This document shows positions 24,266 to 32,067 of a DNA stretch of 36,391 bases, piece after piece. The notes under the pieces are model-generated. The model was not told the origin of the DNA. It saw only the letters and a list, made by a program, of their open reading frames with translations, and made no database searches. The stretch is taken from NCBI GenBank assembly GCA_016930275.1, contig JAFGHA010000193.1, forward strand, positions 1 through 36,391. The letters are read 5' to 3'. Source of the stretch: Chitinispirillaceae bacterium (GTDB taxonomy: Bacteria > Fibrobacterota > Chitinivibrionia > Chitinivibrionales > Chitinispirillaceae). A program made the translations under genes and the position numbers. Every line of letters begins with the position of its first letter. Position 1 is the first letter of the stretch.

Positions 24266-25033
24266 ATGCGTCAGTTTGTCATAACACCGGCAGCGGGAAA
24301 GCGGATTATTGCACGGGCCGTTGTAAAACACCCTGCAGTAACAGGTGCCTTGGAAAAAGGACTCGTTGTCGTGATCGCCGGTACCACCGGGGGATATATC
24401 GCCGAGGAACTGCTTACGCAAAGCGGACAGGCAGATGGCTTTAGCCGGCAACGGTTTTTTCGGGGGGTGACGCTGCGGCCGGGAATGAAAACCACGGCAT
24501 CGGGCAGGCTTGTTGATGAGTCGGCGTTTCCCGGGGATGTGGTATTGAAGAATGGTGTCTGGCAGAAGGGGAAAATGATATTCGATATCATTGACGAACT
24601 TGACGAGGGTGATGTCATCATCAAAGGGGTCAACTGTATACGGCTTCCCGAGCGGCAGGCGGGTATTCTTATCGGTCACCCTTCGGGCGGAACCATTGCG
24701 GCTTCGCTGGGCGCGGTAATCGGACGGCGGGTAAAGCTTATTTTGGCTGCCGGACTCGAGAAAAGGGTGTATGAGGATATCAATCATATCGCTGAGCTGC
24801 TGAATATGCCGGGTGCTTCGGGGCCGCGGATGCTGCCGGTACCGGGAGAGCTGATCACCGAGATTGACGCGCTTAAAATTCTTTTCGGTGTGGACGTCAC
24901 GCTGGTTGCCGGCGGTGGTATCGGGGGTGCGGAAGGTTGTGTTTGGCTTGCGGTGCAGGGCGACGAACTGCAGCTTGAGAACGTGAAACGCCTGATGGAT
25001 GAGACTGGTGATGAGGAACCGTTTTCGCTGTAG
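24266..25033 (+). CDS. Conserved-looking cytoplasmic protein of unknown function
   Basis: The 255-residue soluble protein starts at ATG 24266 with a strong ribosome-binding site. It is rich in glycine loops typical of alpha/beta enzymes: VVVIAGTTGGYIAEELL at 34-50, RGVTLRPG, GHPSGGTIAASLGAVIG (139-155) and VAGGGIGGAEG (214-224). These suggest nucleotide, phosphate or sugar binding, but no family signature I can name is complete. No transmembrane segment or signal peptide is present. It stands alone: 181 bases separate it from the envelope operon, and a broken acetyltransferase follows within a few bases. I recall similar hypothetical proteins in other anaerobes but cannot verify this. Confidence 0.6.
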   Translation: MRQFVITPAAGKRIIARAVVKHPAVTGALEKGLVVVIAGTTGGYIAEELLTQSGQADGFSRQRFFRGVTLRPGMKTTASGRLVDESAFPGDVVLKNGVWQKGKMIFDIIDELDEGDVIIKGVNCIRLPERQAGILIGHPSGGTIAASLGAVIGRRVKLILAAGLEKRVYEDINHIAELLNMPGASGPRMLPVPGELITEIDALKILFGVDVTLVAGGGIGGAEGCVWLAVQGDELQLENVKRLMDETGDEEPFSL

Positions 25034-25041
25034 CGAATTCT

Positions 25042-25218
25042 TCATTTCCCATCGAGCGGATATTCGCGGTACCCTTTGCGGACAATCAGGTCTCGCATCG
25101 GGTGCTTGAAAAATCAGGATTCGTTCTGGAAGCGCGGTTTGAAAGAACCGCTTTTAAAAACAGTCTGTTGCACGATCAGCTTGTCTATGCGATCCGCTGG
25201 GGCACGGTACTCCCGTAG
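25042..25218 (+). pseudogene. 3' remnant of a GNAT (RimJ/RimL-type) acetyltransferase
   Basis: Reading codons from 25042 to the TAG at 25216-25218 gives about 58 residues. They match the C-terminal end of GNAT N-acetyltransferases: PIERIFAVPFADNQVSHRVL, then EKSGFVLEARF, and a final KNSLLHDQLVYAIRW. The N-A-S-R-V-L-E-K-x-G-F pattern is the acetyl-CoA-proximal end of these enzymes. No start codon or upstream two-thirds exists: the sequence immediately upstream is the intact 24266-25033 gene in another frame. This is best explained as a deletion or recombination scar. The remnant itself has no internal stop, so the event may be fairly recent. Confidence 0.65.
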
Positions 25219-25260
25219 ACCTTATTTCAGGCTATCGTCTGTCGACAGCATTTCCTGTTG

Positions 25261-25290
25261 TTGACATGTCTGTAAATCGTCACCTATATT
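25261..25290 (+). promoter_or_regulatory. Sigma-70-type promoter for the MutS-like gene
   Basis: A perfect -35 box TTGACA (25261-25266), an 18-base spacer and TATATT (25285-25290) form the best housekeeping-like promoter in the window. It predicts a leader of about 200 bases before the GTG at 25504. Confidence 0.55.
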
Positions 25291-25503
25291 TAAAATTATA
25301 CGGGTAGTAATTGTCATTGCTGGCAGATCTATCGAATGTATAAAAGATAATTATCCGCATTTCCGCAGCGATGTGCGAGAAATGGTGATATCAGCAGGTC
25401 TATAGTAAGCTGCGGGAACCGCCCGACTGCCGTTTCTGAGTGTGTGCGGTAATAAGGTTGTCGCCGGCAGTACCCCGCTTGCGTAACACAGGATCGGAAT
25501 CCA

Positions 25504-27348
25504 GTGGACGGCAGCACTTATTTCTCTCCGAAATTACGGTACCAGGAAAAACACGATTCCTCCGTCATCGAACGTGATCGTATCCGAAAATTGATTTCTC
25601 TGGTAGGTAATCTGCGCCTGCTCACGGTGGCGGCAGGTATTGCCGCCGTGTTCATCGGATATCGGGCGGGCTTTTACGGGGTAATCGCGGGAGGTGTCGT
25701 CAGCGGGATGCTGCTGTTTGTTTATCTGGCGATACGTCACGGAGTACTGTTCAGAAAACTCGATGAGTACAATGCGCTGATCGACATCAATCGTAGGGGG
25801 GGAGACCGCTGGACTGATGCCTGGCGGAAGTTCACGGAAACCGGTGACGCGTTCACCGATCACGAACATCCGTATACGTCGGATCTTGATATTTTCGGGC
25901 AGGGGTCGCTGTATCAGTTCTGCTGCTGTGCCCGAACATTTTACGGAAAACTCCGGCTTGCAGAACTGTTTAAATTCAGAGACGGTGACGAGGCTTCAAT
26001 TATCGCCCGGCAGCAGGCCGTTGAAAATCTCGCGGAGCATTTCACCTGGCGTCAACGTCTTGAATGCGCCGGATTCCAATCCGCCATTGCCGGCGATCCG
26101 CACGATCTGATCGCTTGGGCGGAAAGCGGGAACAGGACACCGCTGCGATTGAACGGGTGGCGGCTTCTTTCCTGGCTCCCGGTGGGTGCCGCTGTCGCTG
26201 CACTGGCCGGATGGTTGGCTGCGGGAACGGTCTTTTTTGCTGTTCCCGTTATCGCGGTGCAGGTGGCGATAGTGGTCTTCACTTCACGAAAAAACTTCAG
26301 ACTTTTCAATGCTTTTGACAAGTACCGCAAGGCACTTGTGCCATTCAGTGAATGTATCGGTCATATTGAACGACAGCCCTTCACGGCGTCGTATCTGCAG
26401 GAGCGGCGCAATGATATTACCGATGGGAATGAAGGTGTCTGCGCATCCACTGCTCTCGGACAGTTGGCGAGAATCATCGATGCCGCCGAGGCGCGGTTGA
26501 GTCCGCTTCCATGGCTTCTGGCGAATGTACTGCTGTTATGGGATCTCAGATGCCGGTTCCGGTTGGACCGATGGAAGGAACGGCACGGCCGGCGGGTACG
26601 TTCCTGGCTTTCCTGCATCGGTGAATTCGAAGCGCTTTCGAGCCTGGCGCTCCTGCGCTACGATCATGCGGACTGGGTTTTTCCTAAGTTTATCGAAGAA
26701 ACTGCCGGGCTGTGCGTCAGAGCGAAAGCGCTCGGTCATCCGCTTCTCCGGAAGGATCAGCGTGTGGCGAATGATTTCAGTCTCGGCCCGCCGGACGGAA
26801 GTGTCGGGATTATCACGGGATCGAACATGTCGGGGAAAAGCACCTTTCTGCGATCAATCGGGTGCAATCTGGTGCTTGCCTACGCCGGAGGACCGGTATG
26901 TGCGGCATCTTTTACCGTATCGTTTTTCGCATTGTATACGTCGATGCGTGCAGGAGACGATCTGCTGTCGCATACATCAACGTTTTACGCGGAATTGCTG
27001 CGTATCAGAAAAATCGTCGATGCGGCGAAACGGGGGCAGACGCTTCTGTTTCTTCTTGATGAACTTTTCAGCGGTACCAATAGTACCGACAGGCACGACG
27101 GTGCGGTAACCCTGTTGCGGGAACTCGCGAAACCGCATACACTGGGACTTATTTCAACCCACGACCTTGCGCTCTGTTCTCTGGCCGACCGCGAGGATAC
27201 CTATACGAATCATCATTTCCGTGAAACGTACGTCGATGATGACCTGCATTTTGACTACACGCTCAGAGATGGGCCGTCAACCACGAGAAACGCACTCTTT
27301 CTGATGAGAAAAGCGGGTATTGATGTCGGTGGTAACACGATAAAATAA
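25504..27348 (+). CDS. Membrane-anchored MutS-related ATPase
   Basis: The 614-residue protein starts at GTG 25504. Its C-terminal ATPase is clearly of the MutS family: Walker A GSNMSGKST (439-447), Walker B LLFLLDELFSGTN (514-526) and the STHD switch (551-554), with helical lever-like segments before it. It lacks the N-terminal mismatch-recognition domain I (no Phe-x-Glu motif). Instead it has two hydrophobic hairpins, about 37-77 and 222-258, predicting four membrane helices. This matches the short MutS-related proteins seen in Bacteroidota and relatives rather than MutS1 or MutS2. A direct role in mismatch repair is doubtful; DNA-structure handling at the membrane is possible. No mutL is nearby. 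A good promoter lies at 25261-25290. Confidence 0.8.
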   Translation: MDGSTYFSPKLRYQEKHDSSVIERDRIRKLISLVGNLRLLTVAAGIAAVFIGYRAGFYGVIAGGVVSGMLLFVYLAIRHGVLFRKLDEYNALIDINRRGGDRWTDAWRKFTETGDAFTDHEHPYTSDLDIFGQGSLYQFCCCARTFYGKLRLAELFKFRDGDEASIIARQQAVENLAEHFTWRQRLECAGFQSAIAGDPHDLIAWAESGNRTPLRLNGWRLLSWLPVGAAVAALAGWLAAGTVFFAVPVIAVQVAIVVFTSRKNFRLFNAFDKYRKALVPFSECIGHIERQPFTASYLQERRNDITDGNEGVCASTALGQLARIIDAAEARLSPLPWLLANVLLLWDLRCRFRLDRWKERHGRRVRSWLSCIGEFEALSSLALLRYDHADWVFPKFIEETAGLCVRAKALGHPLLRKDQRVANDFSLGPPDGSVGIITGSNMSGKSTFLRSIGCNLVLAYAGGPVCAASFTVSFFALYTSMRAGDDLLSHTSTFYAELLRIRKIVDAAKRGQTLLFLLDELFSGTNSTDRHDGAVTLLRELAKPHTLGLISTHDLALCSLADREDTYTNHHFRETYVDDDLHFDYTLRDGPSTTRNALFLMRKAGIDVGGNTIK

Positions 27349-27745
27349 GACGATGTCCCGAGTAAATTCTCATTTTTATCTCCTTGCCCCCACCCTGGCA
27401 TTCACTTCGAGAGCCTCACCGCACCGCCTCCCCTGCTTACGGTGAAGGGGAACCTGATTTCATCTCTCTGTCCCTGTAAGCGGGGACCACGTAGCAACGC
27501 GCAGTAGAAGGGGCACAGCGGCAAAAATGGAAACAGTACCGAGGTACTGGATGCACGATGCTGTAAGAACGGCAACGATAGGGAAATGGAATTGTAGAAA
27601 TGCTGATGATTACTGATTCAACATCAAAGAATTTTGAATTCTGAAAAACAGTTCTGCAATTAACTTCAGAACAAGCCGAAAAAAATGCCTTCCTTTGGAG
27701 GAAGGCAATGTCTGTCGTCAATTCCGTTATCCGAGAAAGTACTGC
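27349..27745. other. Convergent spacer, no gene
   Basis: This spacer of about 400 bases lies between convergent genes. It contains the terminator of the minus-strand operon near its right end. Two weakly palindromic C-rich/G-rich segments lie at about 27428-27450 (CCCCTGCTTACGGTGAAGGGG) and 27470-27488 (GTCCCTGTAAGCGGGGAC). They share the CCCTG-TAAG-GGGG look of intergenic repeat units, which is weak evidence. No coding frame is convincing. Confidence 0.4.
27679..27707 (-). terminator. Intrinsic terminator of the minus-strand GH57 operon
   Basis: On the minus strand TGCCTTCC and GGAAGGCA (27686-27693 and 27700-27707) form an 8-bp stem with a six-base loop, followed by seven T residues (A-run at 27679-27685 on the plus strand). 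It lies about 40 bases after the stop at 27746. Confidence 0.85.
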
Positions 27746-28501
27746 CTACTTGATCGCGTAGCGGACACCGAAACGGATCTGAAAGTTGGAACCGGGAACT
27801 TTCTGCGGATTGAGGTTATCGGTATTTGAATCATCTTTGGAATAATAAATCGTCTGGCTGTCCGGTTTTTTTACGACGTACTTGTCCAGCGAAAAACTTA
27901 TCTGTTCAACTCCCAGTTCTCCGAACAGCGTAAGTTTATCGTTGAGCGGGTAATCGGTACCAAGTGCGGCAAGAAACCCTAATGCCGGTTTGGAGGCGAT
28001 TTTCCCGGTTGTTTCCTGTGTCAAAGTTGTTCCTCCGGTGCCCGTTTCAGAAACGGTTTTGAATGGCCGTGAATTCCAGAAAAACCCTATTCCGACACCG
28101 GTATACATTGTAATAAGATCGAGGACTTCAAAGTGGGGAACGACCTGTACCTTGATGCCGAAAAGATGGCGACTGAAGGTTGTGGTGGTAGTCTGAAGTG
28201 CCGTGATATTTTCTACTTTGAATGGAATGCCGACGGAATAACTGAACGACGGTTGCAATGCGACGTTTTCCATCAGGAAATACTGGCATCCAACGTCAAA
28301 CTTGAATCCGCTGCCGTAATTGAAAAACCGGTCGGTGACGGTGGTATTGCCGTCTTCGACTTTACTTGATTCGTACAATGTTCCTCCCATCCCGAATCCG
28401 CCTCCGATCGATCCGAACAGATTGAGCGTTTCGTACTCGGCCCGAATACTGGTTGTCGCTACGGCAATGCTGACAAGAAATACAACTGTTTTCCACTGCA
28501 T
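27746..28501 (-). CDS. Outer-membrane beta-barrel protein (OmpA-N/OMP_b-brl-like)
   Basis: The 251-residue protein has a signal peptide (MQWKTVVFLVSIAVATTSIRA) and AAGGAG just before the ATG. The mature part consists of amphipathic beta strands (LNLFGSIGGGFGMGG, FKFDVGCQYFL, FEVLDLITMYTGVGIGF, ELGVEQISF) and ends FQIRFGVRYAIK, like an eight-stranded barrel of the porin family. It starts nine bases after the GH57 gene, so it is cotranscribed, and a terminator follows. A barrel in a glycogen-enzyme operon is unusual; its ligand cannot be predicted. Confidence 0.75.
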   Translation of the reverse strand: MQWKTVVFLVSIAVATTSIRAEYETLNLFGSIGGGFGMGGTLYESSKVEDGNTTVTDRFFNYGSGFKFDVGCQYFLMENVALQPSFSYSVGIPFKVENITALQTTTTTFSRHLFGIKVQVVPHFEVLDLITMYTGVGIGFFWNSRPFKTVSETGTGGTTLTQETTGKIASKPALGFLAALGTDYPLNDKLTLFGELGVEQISFSLDKYVVKKPDSQTIYYSKDDSNTDNLNPQKVPGSNFQIRFGVRYAIK

Positions 28502-28510
28502 AATCGCTCC

Positions 28511-30160
28511 TTACCGGTTCAATACGCTTGTGTGCGGTGTCGGCTCTCCTGCGTACACCATGTAGTCTATATCCGGAAAAATATTATTATGTGATTCGAG
28601 GAGTGCAATAAAGTTGGGATCGATACTGTTTTTTTCGAGATCGTCGTGAAGGCGGATGAAATTGGCGATATGCTCTCTGGTTCTGCGAACGGCGTAATTG
28701 ACCATCGTGCCCGTTTTCATGATGAAGGCCCAGTCGCTTGATTCCGCAAGCATGAGTTCGCGGACCATCTGGTTGAGTGACCGGCGGAGAAGGCCGGACG
28801 GTTCGTCCGGATGCAGCATCGCCGCTTCGACCATCAGTTCTTCCATATGATGAAGATGGCGGTAAATCCAGTTGTTGCTCTCATGAAGCCAGACATCCGA
28901 GTAACCGCCTTCGCCCCAGCTGGAGAAAGAAGGAGCGCATATCTGGTTGTCGGGATAAATGTCGAGATACTCCGAGGGGGTGATCAGTGCGAGCGTGTCC
29001 TGCTCGAACGCTAATTTACGGAAGAGAAAGTTGAGCCACTCGGGCCCTTCGTACCACCAGTGGCCGAAGAGTTCCGCATCGTAGGGCGAGACGATGACCG
29101 GAGGCCGTTCCATGATCGACCCGAGGTATTCGACCTGCTGCTGGCGGTTGAACATGAAGTTGCCCGCATGTTCGACGGCGGTCCGAAGTGCTTCTTCCCG
29201 TTCGTAGGGAAGTTTCTGCTGCTGCGGGCCGGTAATCCGGTGGTATTTAATGCCGGTATTAATCCGTATGCCGATAGGATCGATATAGGGTTTTATGTAG
29301 TCGATGTCGAGATCGAATCCGATGTCACGGTAAAAATCACGGTACACCGGGTGGCCGGGATACCCTTCGCGGGCACTCCAGACCGCACGTGACGATTCAT
29401 TGTCGCGGGCGAAAGCCGCCACCCGGGCTTCTCTGCAGTAAACCGGTGCGTAGACGCCGTACTGCGGAGGAGGGTCGGCAGAAAGCAGCCCATGTGATTC
29501 GGTGAAGAAATACCGCAGTCCTTCGTCGGCGAGGATGGTTTCAAGCCCCGGGTAATAGCCGCATTCGGGAAGCCAGATGCCCTGCGGGACGCGTTTGAAA
29601 AGTGCATGGTACGAGGCGACGGCAACCGCGATCTGCGCGTGAACGGCATTGGGATTGATCTGCATCGTCGGCAGATACCCGTGTGTGGCTCCGCAGGTGA
29701 TGATCTCGATCATTCCGATGTCCTGAAACTGTCTGAATCCGTCGAGGAGATCTCCCCGAAGATCTGATTCGTAAAGATACCGGTATCCGGAGAGCTTTTC
29801 GAGGTACATTTGCGCCGTACGGTGAAATGCCTTTTTCCCCCGGGTACGGTCAACTTCCTTTTCGGAAAGTTCGAGCAGTTTCAGAAGGTGCGCATGGTAT
29901 CGCTCCTTGAGAAGATCGTCGCCGAGCATGGTACAGAGCGTCGGGGTGAGTGACATGGCAAAACGGACGGGAATTCGGTCGTCCCGCGCATTGCGCAGTA
30001 GGCTGATGAGAGGCAGGTAGGTTTCGGTGATCGCCTCAAAGAGCCAATTTTCCTCCATCATGTACGAAACTTCGGGATGCCTGACAAAAGGAAGGTGGGC
30101 ATGTAGAATCAGGGAAAGATATCCCTGCGGCTTCCGCGCGGCGGGAGAATTAATTATCAT
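28511..30160 (-). CDS. GH57-family 1,4-alpha-glucan branching enzyme
   Basis: I choose ATG 30160, whose ATGA overlaps the stop of the DUF4912 gene, giving 549 residues; an in-frame ATG lies at 30187. GH57 motifs are all visible: LILHAHLPFVRHP (17-29), ATHGYLP (158-164), GIWLPECGYYPG with nucleophile Glu199, and SPYDAELFGHWWYEGP with acid/base Asp361. A C-terminal helical domain with SSWGEGGYSDVW (413-424) is typical of the branching-enzyme (DUF1957) subgroup, characterised in Thermus and Thermococcus. It would transfer alpha-1,4-glucan chains to make alpha-1,6 branches in glycogen, in the cytoplasm. It is the middle gene of a three-gene operon. Confidence 0.88.
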   Translation of the reverse strand: MIINSPAARKPQGYLSLILHAHLPFVRHPEVSYMMEENWLFEAITETYLPLISLLRNARDDRIPVRFAMSLTPTLCTMLGDDLLKERYHAHLLKLLELSEKEVDRTRGKKAFHRTAQMYLEKLSGYRYLYESDLRGDLLDGFRQFQDIGMIEIITCGATHGYLPTMQINPNAVHAQIAVAVASYHALFKRVPQGIWLPECGYYPGLETILADEGLRYFFTESHGLLSADPPPQYGVYAPVYCREARVAAFARDNESSRAVWSAREGYPGHPVYRDFYRDIGFDLDIDYIKPYIDPIGIRINTGIKYHRITGPQQQKLPYEREEALRTAVEHAGNFMFNRQQQVEYLGSIMERPPVIVSPYDAELFGHWWYEGPEWLNFLFRKLAFEQDTLALITPSEYLDIYPDNQICAPSFSSWGEGGYSDVWLHESNNWIYRHLHHMEELMVEAAMLHPDEPSGLLRRSLNQMVRELMLAESSDWAFIMKTGTMVNYAVRRTREHIANFIRLHDDLEKNSIDPNFIALLESHNNIFPDIDYMVYAGEPTPHTSVLNR

Positions 30161-30678
30161 GATGATGAACGCTCCTGCAGCGTCCACGAAGAATAGTTCG
30201 TCGGAGTCGACGGGTTCGGTGTATCGGAAGGAATGGATGCAGCGGCGGGGTCGGTACCTGCTCCGCTTCCGGGAGAAATGATCACGGCAGGTATCGGTGA
30301 ATGCAGTTTCTGTGCGGGCGAGGGGAGATGAACGCCGGTCGTGGACTGCAGAGTCGCCGTATTTCCATCGGTAAATGTTACGGTCAGAGTGACGCAGTAG
30401 GAAAGACCTGGAGTCGGCACCGTAAGGTAGCAGTGTTTCGCCTGCGGAGAAACCTGTTGCTCGATTACCGGTGGGGTGTCGATGCCGCCGTCGGGAGTTT
30501 TTTCGAACAGCGAAAGAGTGATGCGGGTACAGGACGCTTCGGACGGGGGAAGTTCCCAGTAAACAAACATCTGAAACGGGTTGCAGGGAAGAATCCGGAG
30601 TACTGTCTTTTCATATCCTGCGGGAATACCGGTGGTTCGGGCTGCAATTGTCGTTCCGGCTGAACGTTTGGTGTGCAT
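30157..30678 (-). CDS. DUF4912-like protein linked to the GH57 enzyme
   Basis: ATG 30678 is preceded by CGGAG and gives 173 residues; the frame is open further upstream without a better start. The core (VLRILPCNPFQMFVYWELP, then ITLSLFEKT and YCVTLTVTF) fits a small beta-sandwich of the DUF4912 type, where a conserved DPxxLxVYWE-like motif marks the fold. The last 50 residues are Pro/Ser/Thr-rich and disordered. DUF4912 genes are often found next to GH57 branching enzymes. Here the stop overlaps the GH57 start (ATGA), so the products probably act together, for example in glucan binding. Confidence 0.65.
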   Translation of the reverse strand: MHTKRSAGTTIAARTTGIPAGYEKTVLRILPCNPFQMFVYWELPPSEASCTRITLSLFEKTPDGGIDTPPVIEQQVSPQAKHCYLTVPTPGLSYCVTLTVTFTDGNTATLQSTTGVHLPSPAQKLHSPIPAVIISPGSGAGTDPAAASIPSDTPNPSTPTNYSSWTLQERSSS

Positions 30679-30693
30679 GATAATACTCCGATC

Positions 30694-30712
30694 GGTACAT
30701 TGATCATGTACC
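30694..30712. promoter_or_regulatory. Palindromic operator candidate before the DUF4912-GH57 operon
   Basis: GGTACAT (30694-30700) and ATGTACC (30706-30712) are perfect inverted repeats around TGATC, ending 16 bases upstream of the minus-strand start at 30678. The size and location suit a regulator-binding site near the promoter. Confidence 0.4.
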
Positions 30713-30764
30713 CGGCAGTACCTCCGGGAACAGGTTCGTTCCGGTGCCGCCGGAGTTTCAATTG

Positions 30765-30832
30765 TCCGCACCGGCTGCAATTCCGGTCAATATTATCAAT
30801 ATTTCGCCGAATAACCGGATTGACCGTGCGGA
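30765..30832 (-). repeat. Bulged inverted repeat after the 30833-32053 gene
   Basis: TCCGCA (30765-30770) and CGGTCAAT (30784-30791) pair with ATTGACCG (30819-30826) and TGCGGA (30827-30832). The right arm begins directly after the minus-strand stop codon. A 13-base bulge sits on one side and no T-tract follows, so termination is only one possibility. Confidence 0.35.
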
Positions 30833-32053
30833 TCAGTAACTTTCATCGCTCGATTGATACCACTTACGGGCGCCGTTAATACCGAGTTTGATGCTGTAGA
30901 TATTTTCCCGGTGTTGATCGAAGCGTGTATCCCATCGTCGCGCTACTTCAAAAATGATATCGAACAGGCCTCCGCTCGCAAGTAACGGCAGTCCGGCAGC
31001 AAGCGTGCCTCCGATTTCAGTGGCATAGGCCGACGGGAGTTGTGTATAACGGATTCCCGCCCGGTATTGCGTTATTTCGTACAGCTTCGGTGTCAGCAGA
31101 TTCGGCGCCGGGATGAATTGCACACCGCCCGAAACGTGGTAAGCGTTATCAAGTTGCACTACGGGATCAACGGATGAATAATAACGATCCCACAGCGTTG
31201 CACCTCCGTCAACAGCAAGGAGCCATCGCGGAGTGACCTGCCATGAAATTCCGACTGATAACGCCGGCGGTGGTTTCATGTCATAACTGCCCCGGGTGGT
31301 GTCAACCAGGGTATCGAGTGTTCCTTTTTGGATTCGTCTGTACCGGGACCTGTTTAAAAGAAAGTAGTCACCACTGATACCGAAAGTGAAGGTCCCGACG
31401 GGTATCTGCACTCCGGCGCGGATTCCGCTGGTGCTGAACTTCGTCTGGGTTGAATCGACGGACCGGTCGTTAAGTGAACCGAAGGTCGAACGGGTCATCG
31501 TGATTGAACGGTTGAAATTGAAGTAACGGTAGGCGATACCCACACGAACCTTTTTCATAATGGAATATCCCCAACCGATCTGCCATGAAACCGCCCCACC
31601 TTTTTCGATTATTCCAAGTTCCGCGGTATCGGCGAGAATGGGGTCATTATGAAGAGGTTTGTAGTACCGGAAGCGGATATTAGCGGCACTGTACGGTTCG
31701 ACGGACACACCGATCGAACCGAAGGACCCGACGGGTACCGACAGCGAGAGCAGTCGGAATCCCAGGTCAAGATGCCGGGAACTTTTACTGCTTTCCTTGA
31801 GAGAAAGAATATCGCCGCTTACCGTTGAAGCAAAGGTGGTTCTGCCCGATATCCCGAGATTGGCGGGATTATACGTCAGACCGAAGAAGTCGTTTCCGAT
31901 GCCGGTACCGGTACCGGCCAGTGAAAGTGCCGTACCGCACCCGCCCTGTACCGGTATTCCCAGCGGGTACTCGTACCCGAGGAGCGATTGTGACGACACC
32001 GGCATCACCAGAAAAACCGGAAGAAGGAACAGCGTGTGAATTTTTCGAAGCAT
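30833..32053 (-). CDS. Predicted outer-membrane protein (FadL/PorV-like barrel)
   Basis: The 406-residue protein has a signal peptide (MLRKIHTLFLLPVFLVMPVSS). After GCGTALSLAGTGTGIGNDFF comes GLTYNPANLG, the motif of FadL/OmpP1- and PorV-like barrels, where a small residue-rich plug segment precedes the first strands. The remainder is alternating beta strands up to YSIKLGINGARKWYQ. No good ribosome-binding site precedes the ATG. It begins 14 bases after the lipoprotein gene 32068-33375, so they form a two-gene operon. PorV-type proteins shuttle type IX cargo, and the window does contain cargo-like tails, but this assignment is only suggestive. Confidence 0.6.
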   Translation of the reverse strand: MLRKIHTLFLLPVFLVMPVSSQSLLGYEYPLGIPVQGGCGTALSLAGTGTGIGNDFFGLTYNPANLGISGRTTFASTVSGDILSLKESSKSSRHLDLGFRLLSLSVPVGSFGSIGVSVEPYSAANIRFRYYKPLHNDPILADTAELGIIEKGGAVSWQIGWGYSIMKKVRVGIAYRYFNFNRSITMTRSTFGSLNDRSVDSTQTKFSTSGIRAGVQIPVGTFTFGISGDYFLLNRSRYRRIQKGTLDTLVDTTRGSYDMKPPPALSVGISWQVTPRWLLAVDGGATLWDRYYSSVDPVVQLDNAYHVSGGVQFIPAPNLLTPKLYEITQYRAGIRYTQLPSAYATEIGGTLAAGLPLLASGGLFDIIFEVARRWDTRFDQHRENIYSIKLGINGARKWYQSSDESY

Positions 32054-32067
32054 CGTTGCCGTATTTT

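Noticed and set aside
24032-25045. 337-codon open frame on the minus strand
   Set aside because: It is antisense to the 24266 gene, which has a good ribosome-binding site and a protein-like composition; the opposite frame is rich in Arg, His and Pro.
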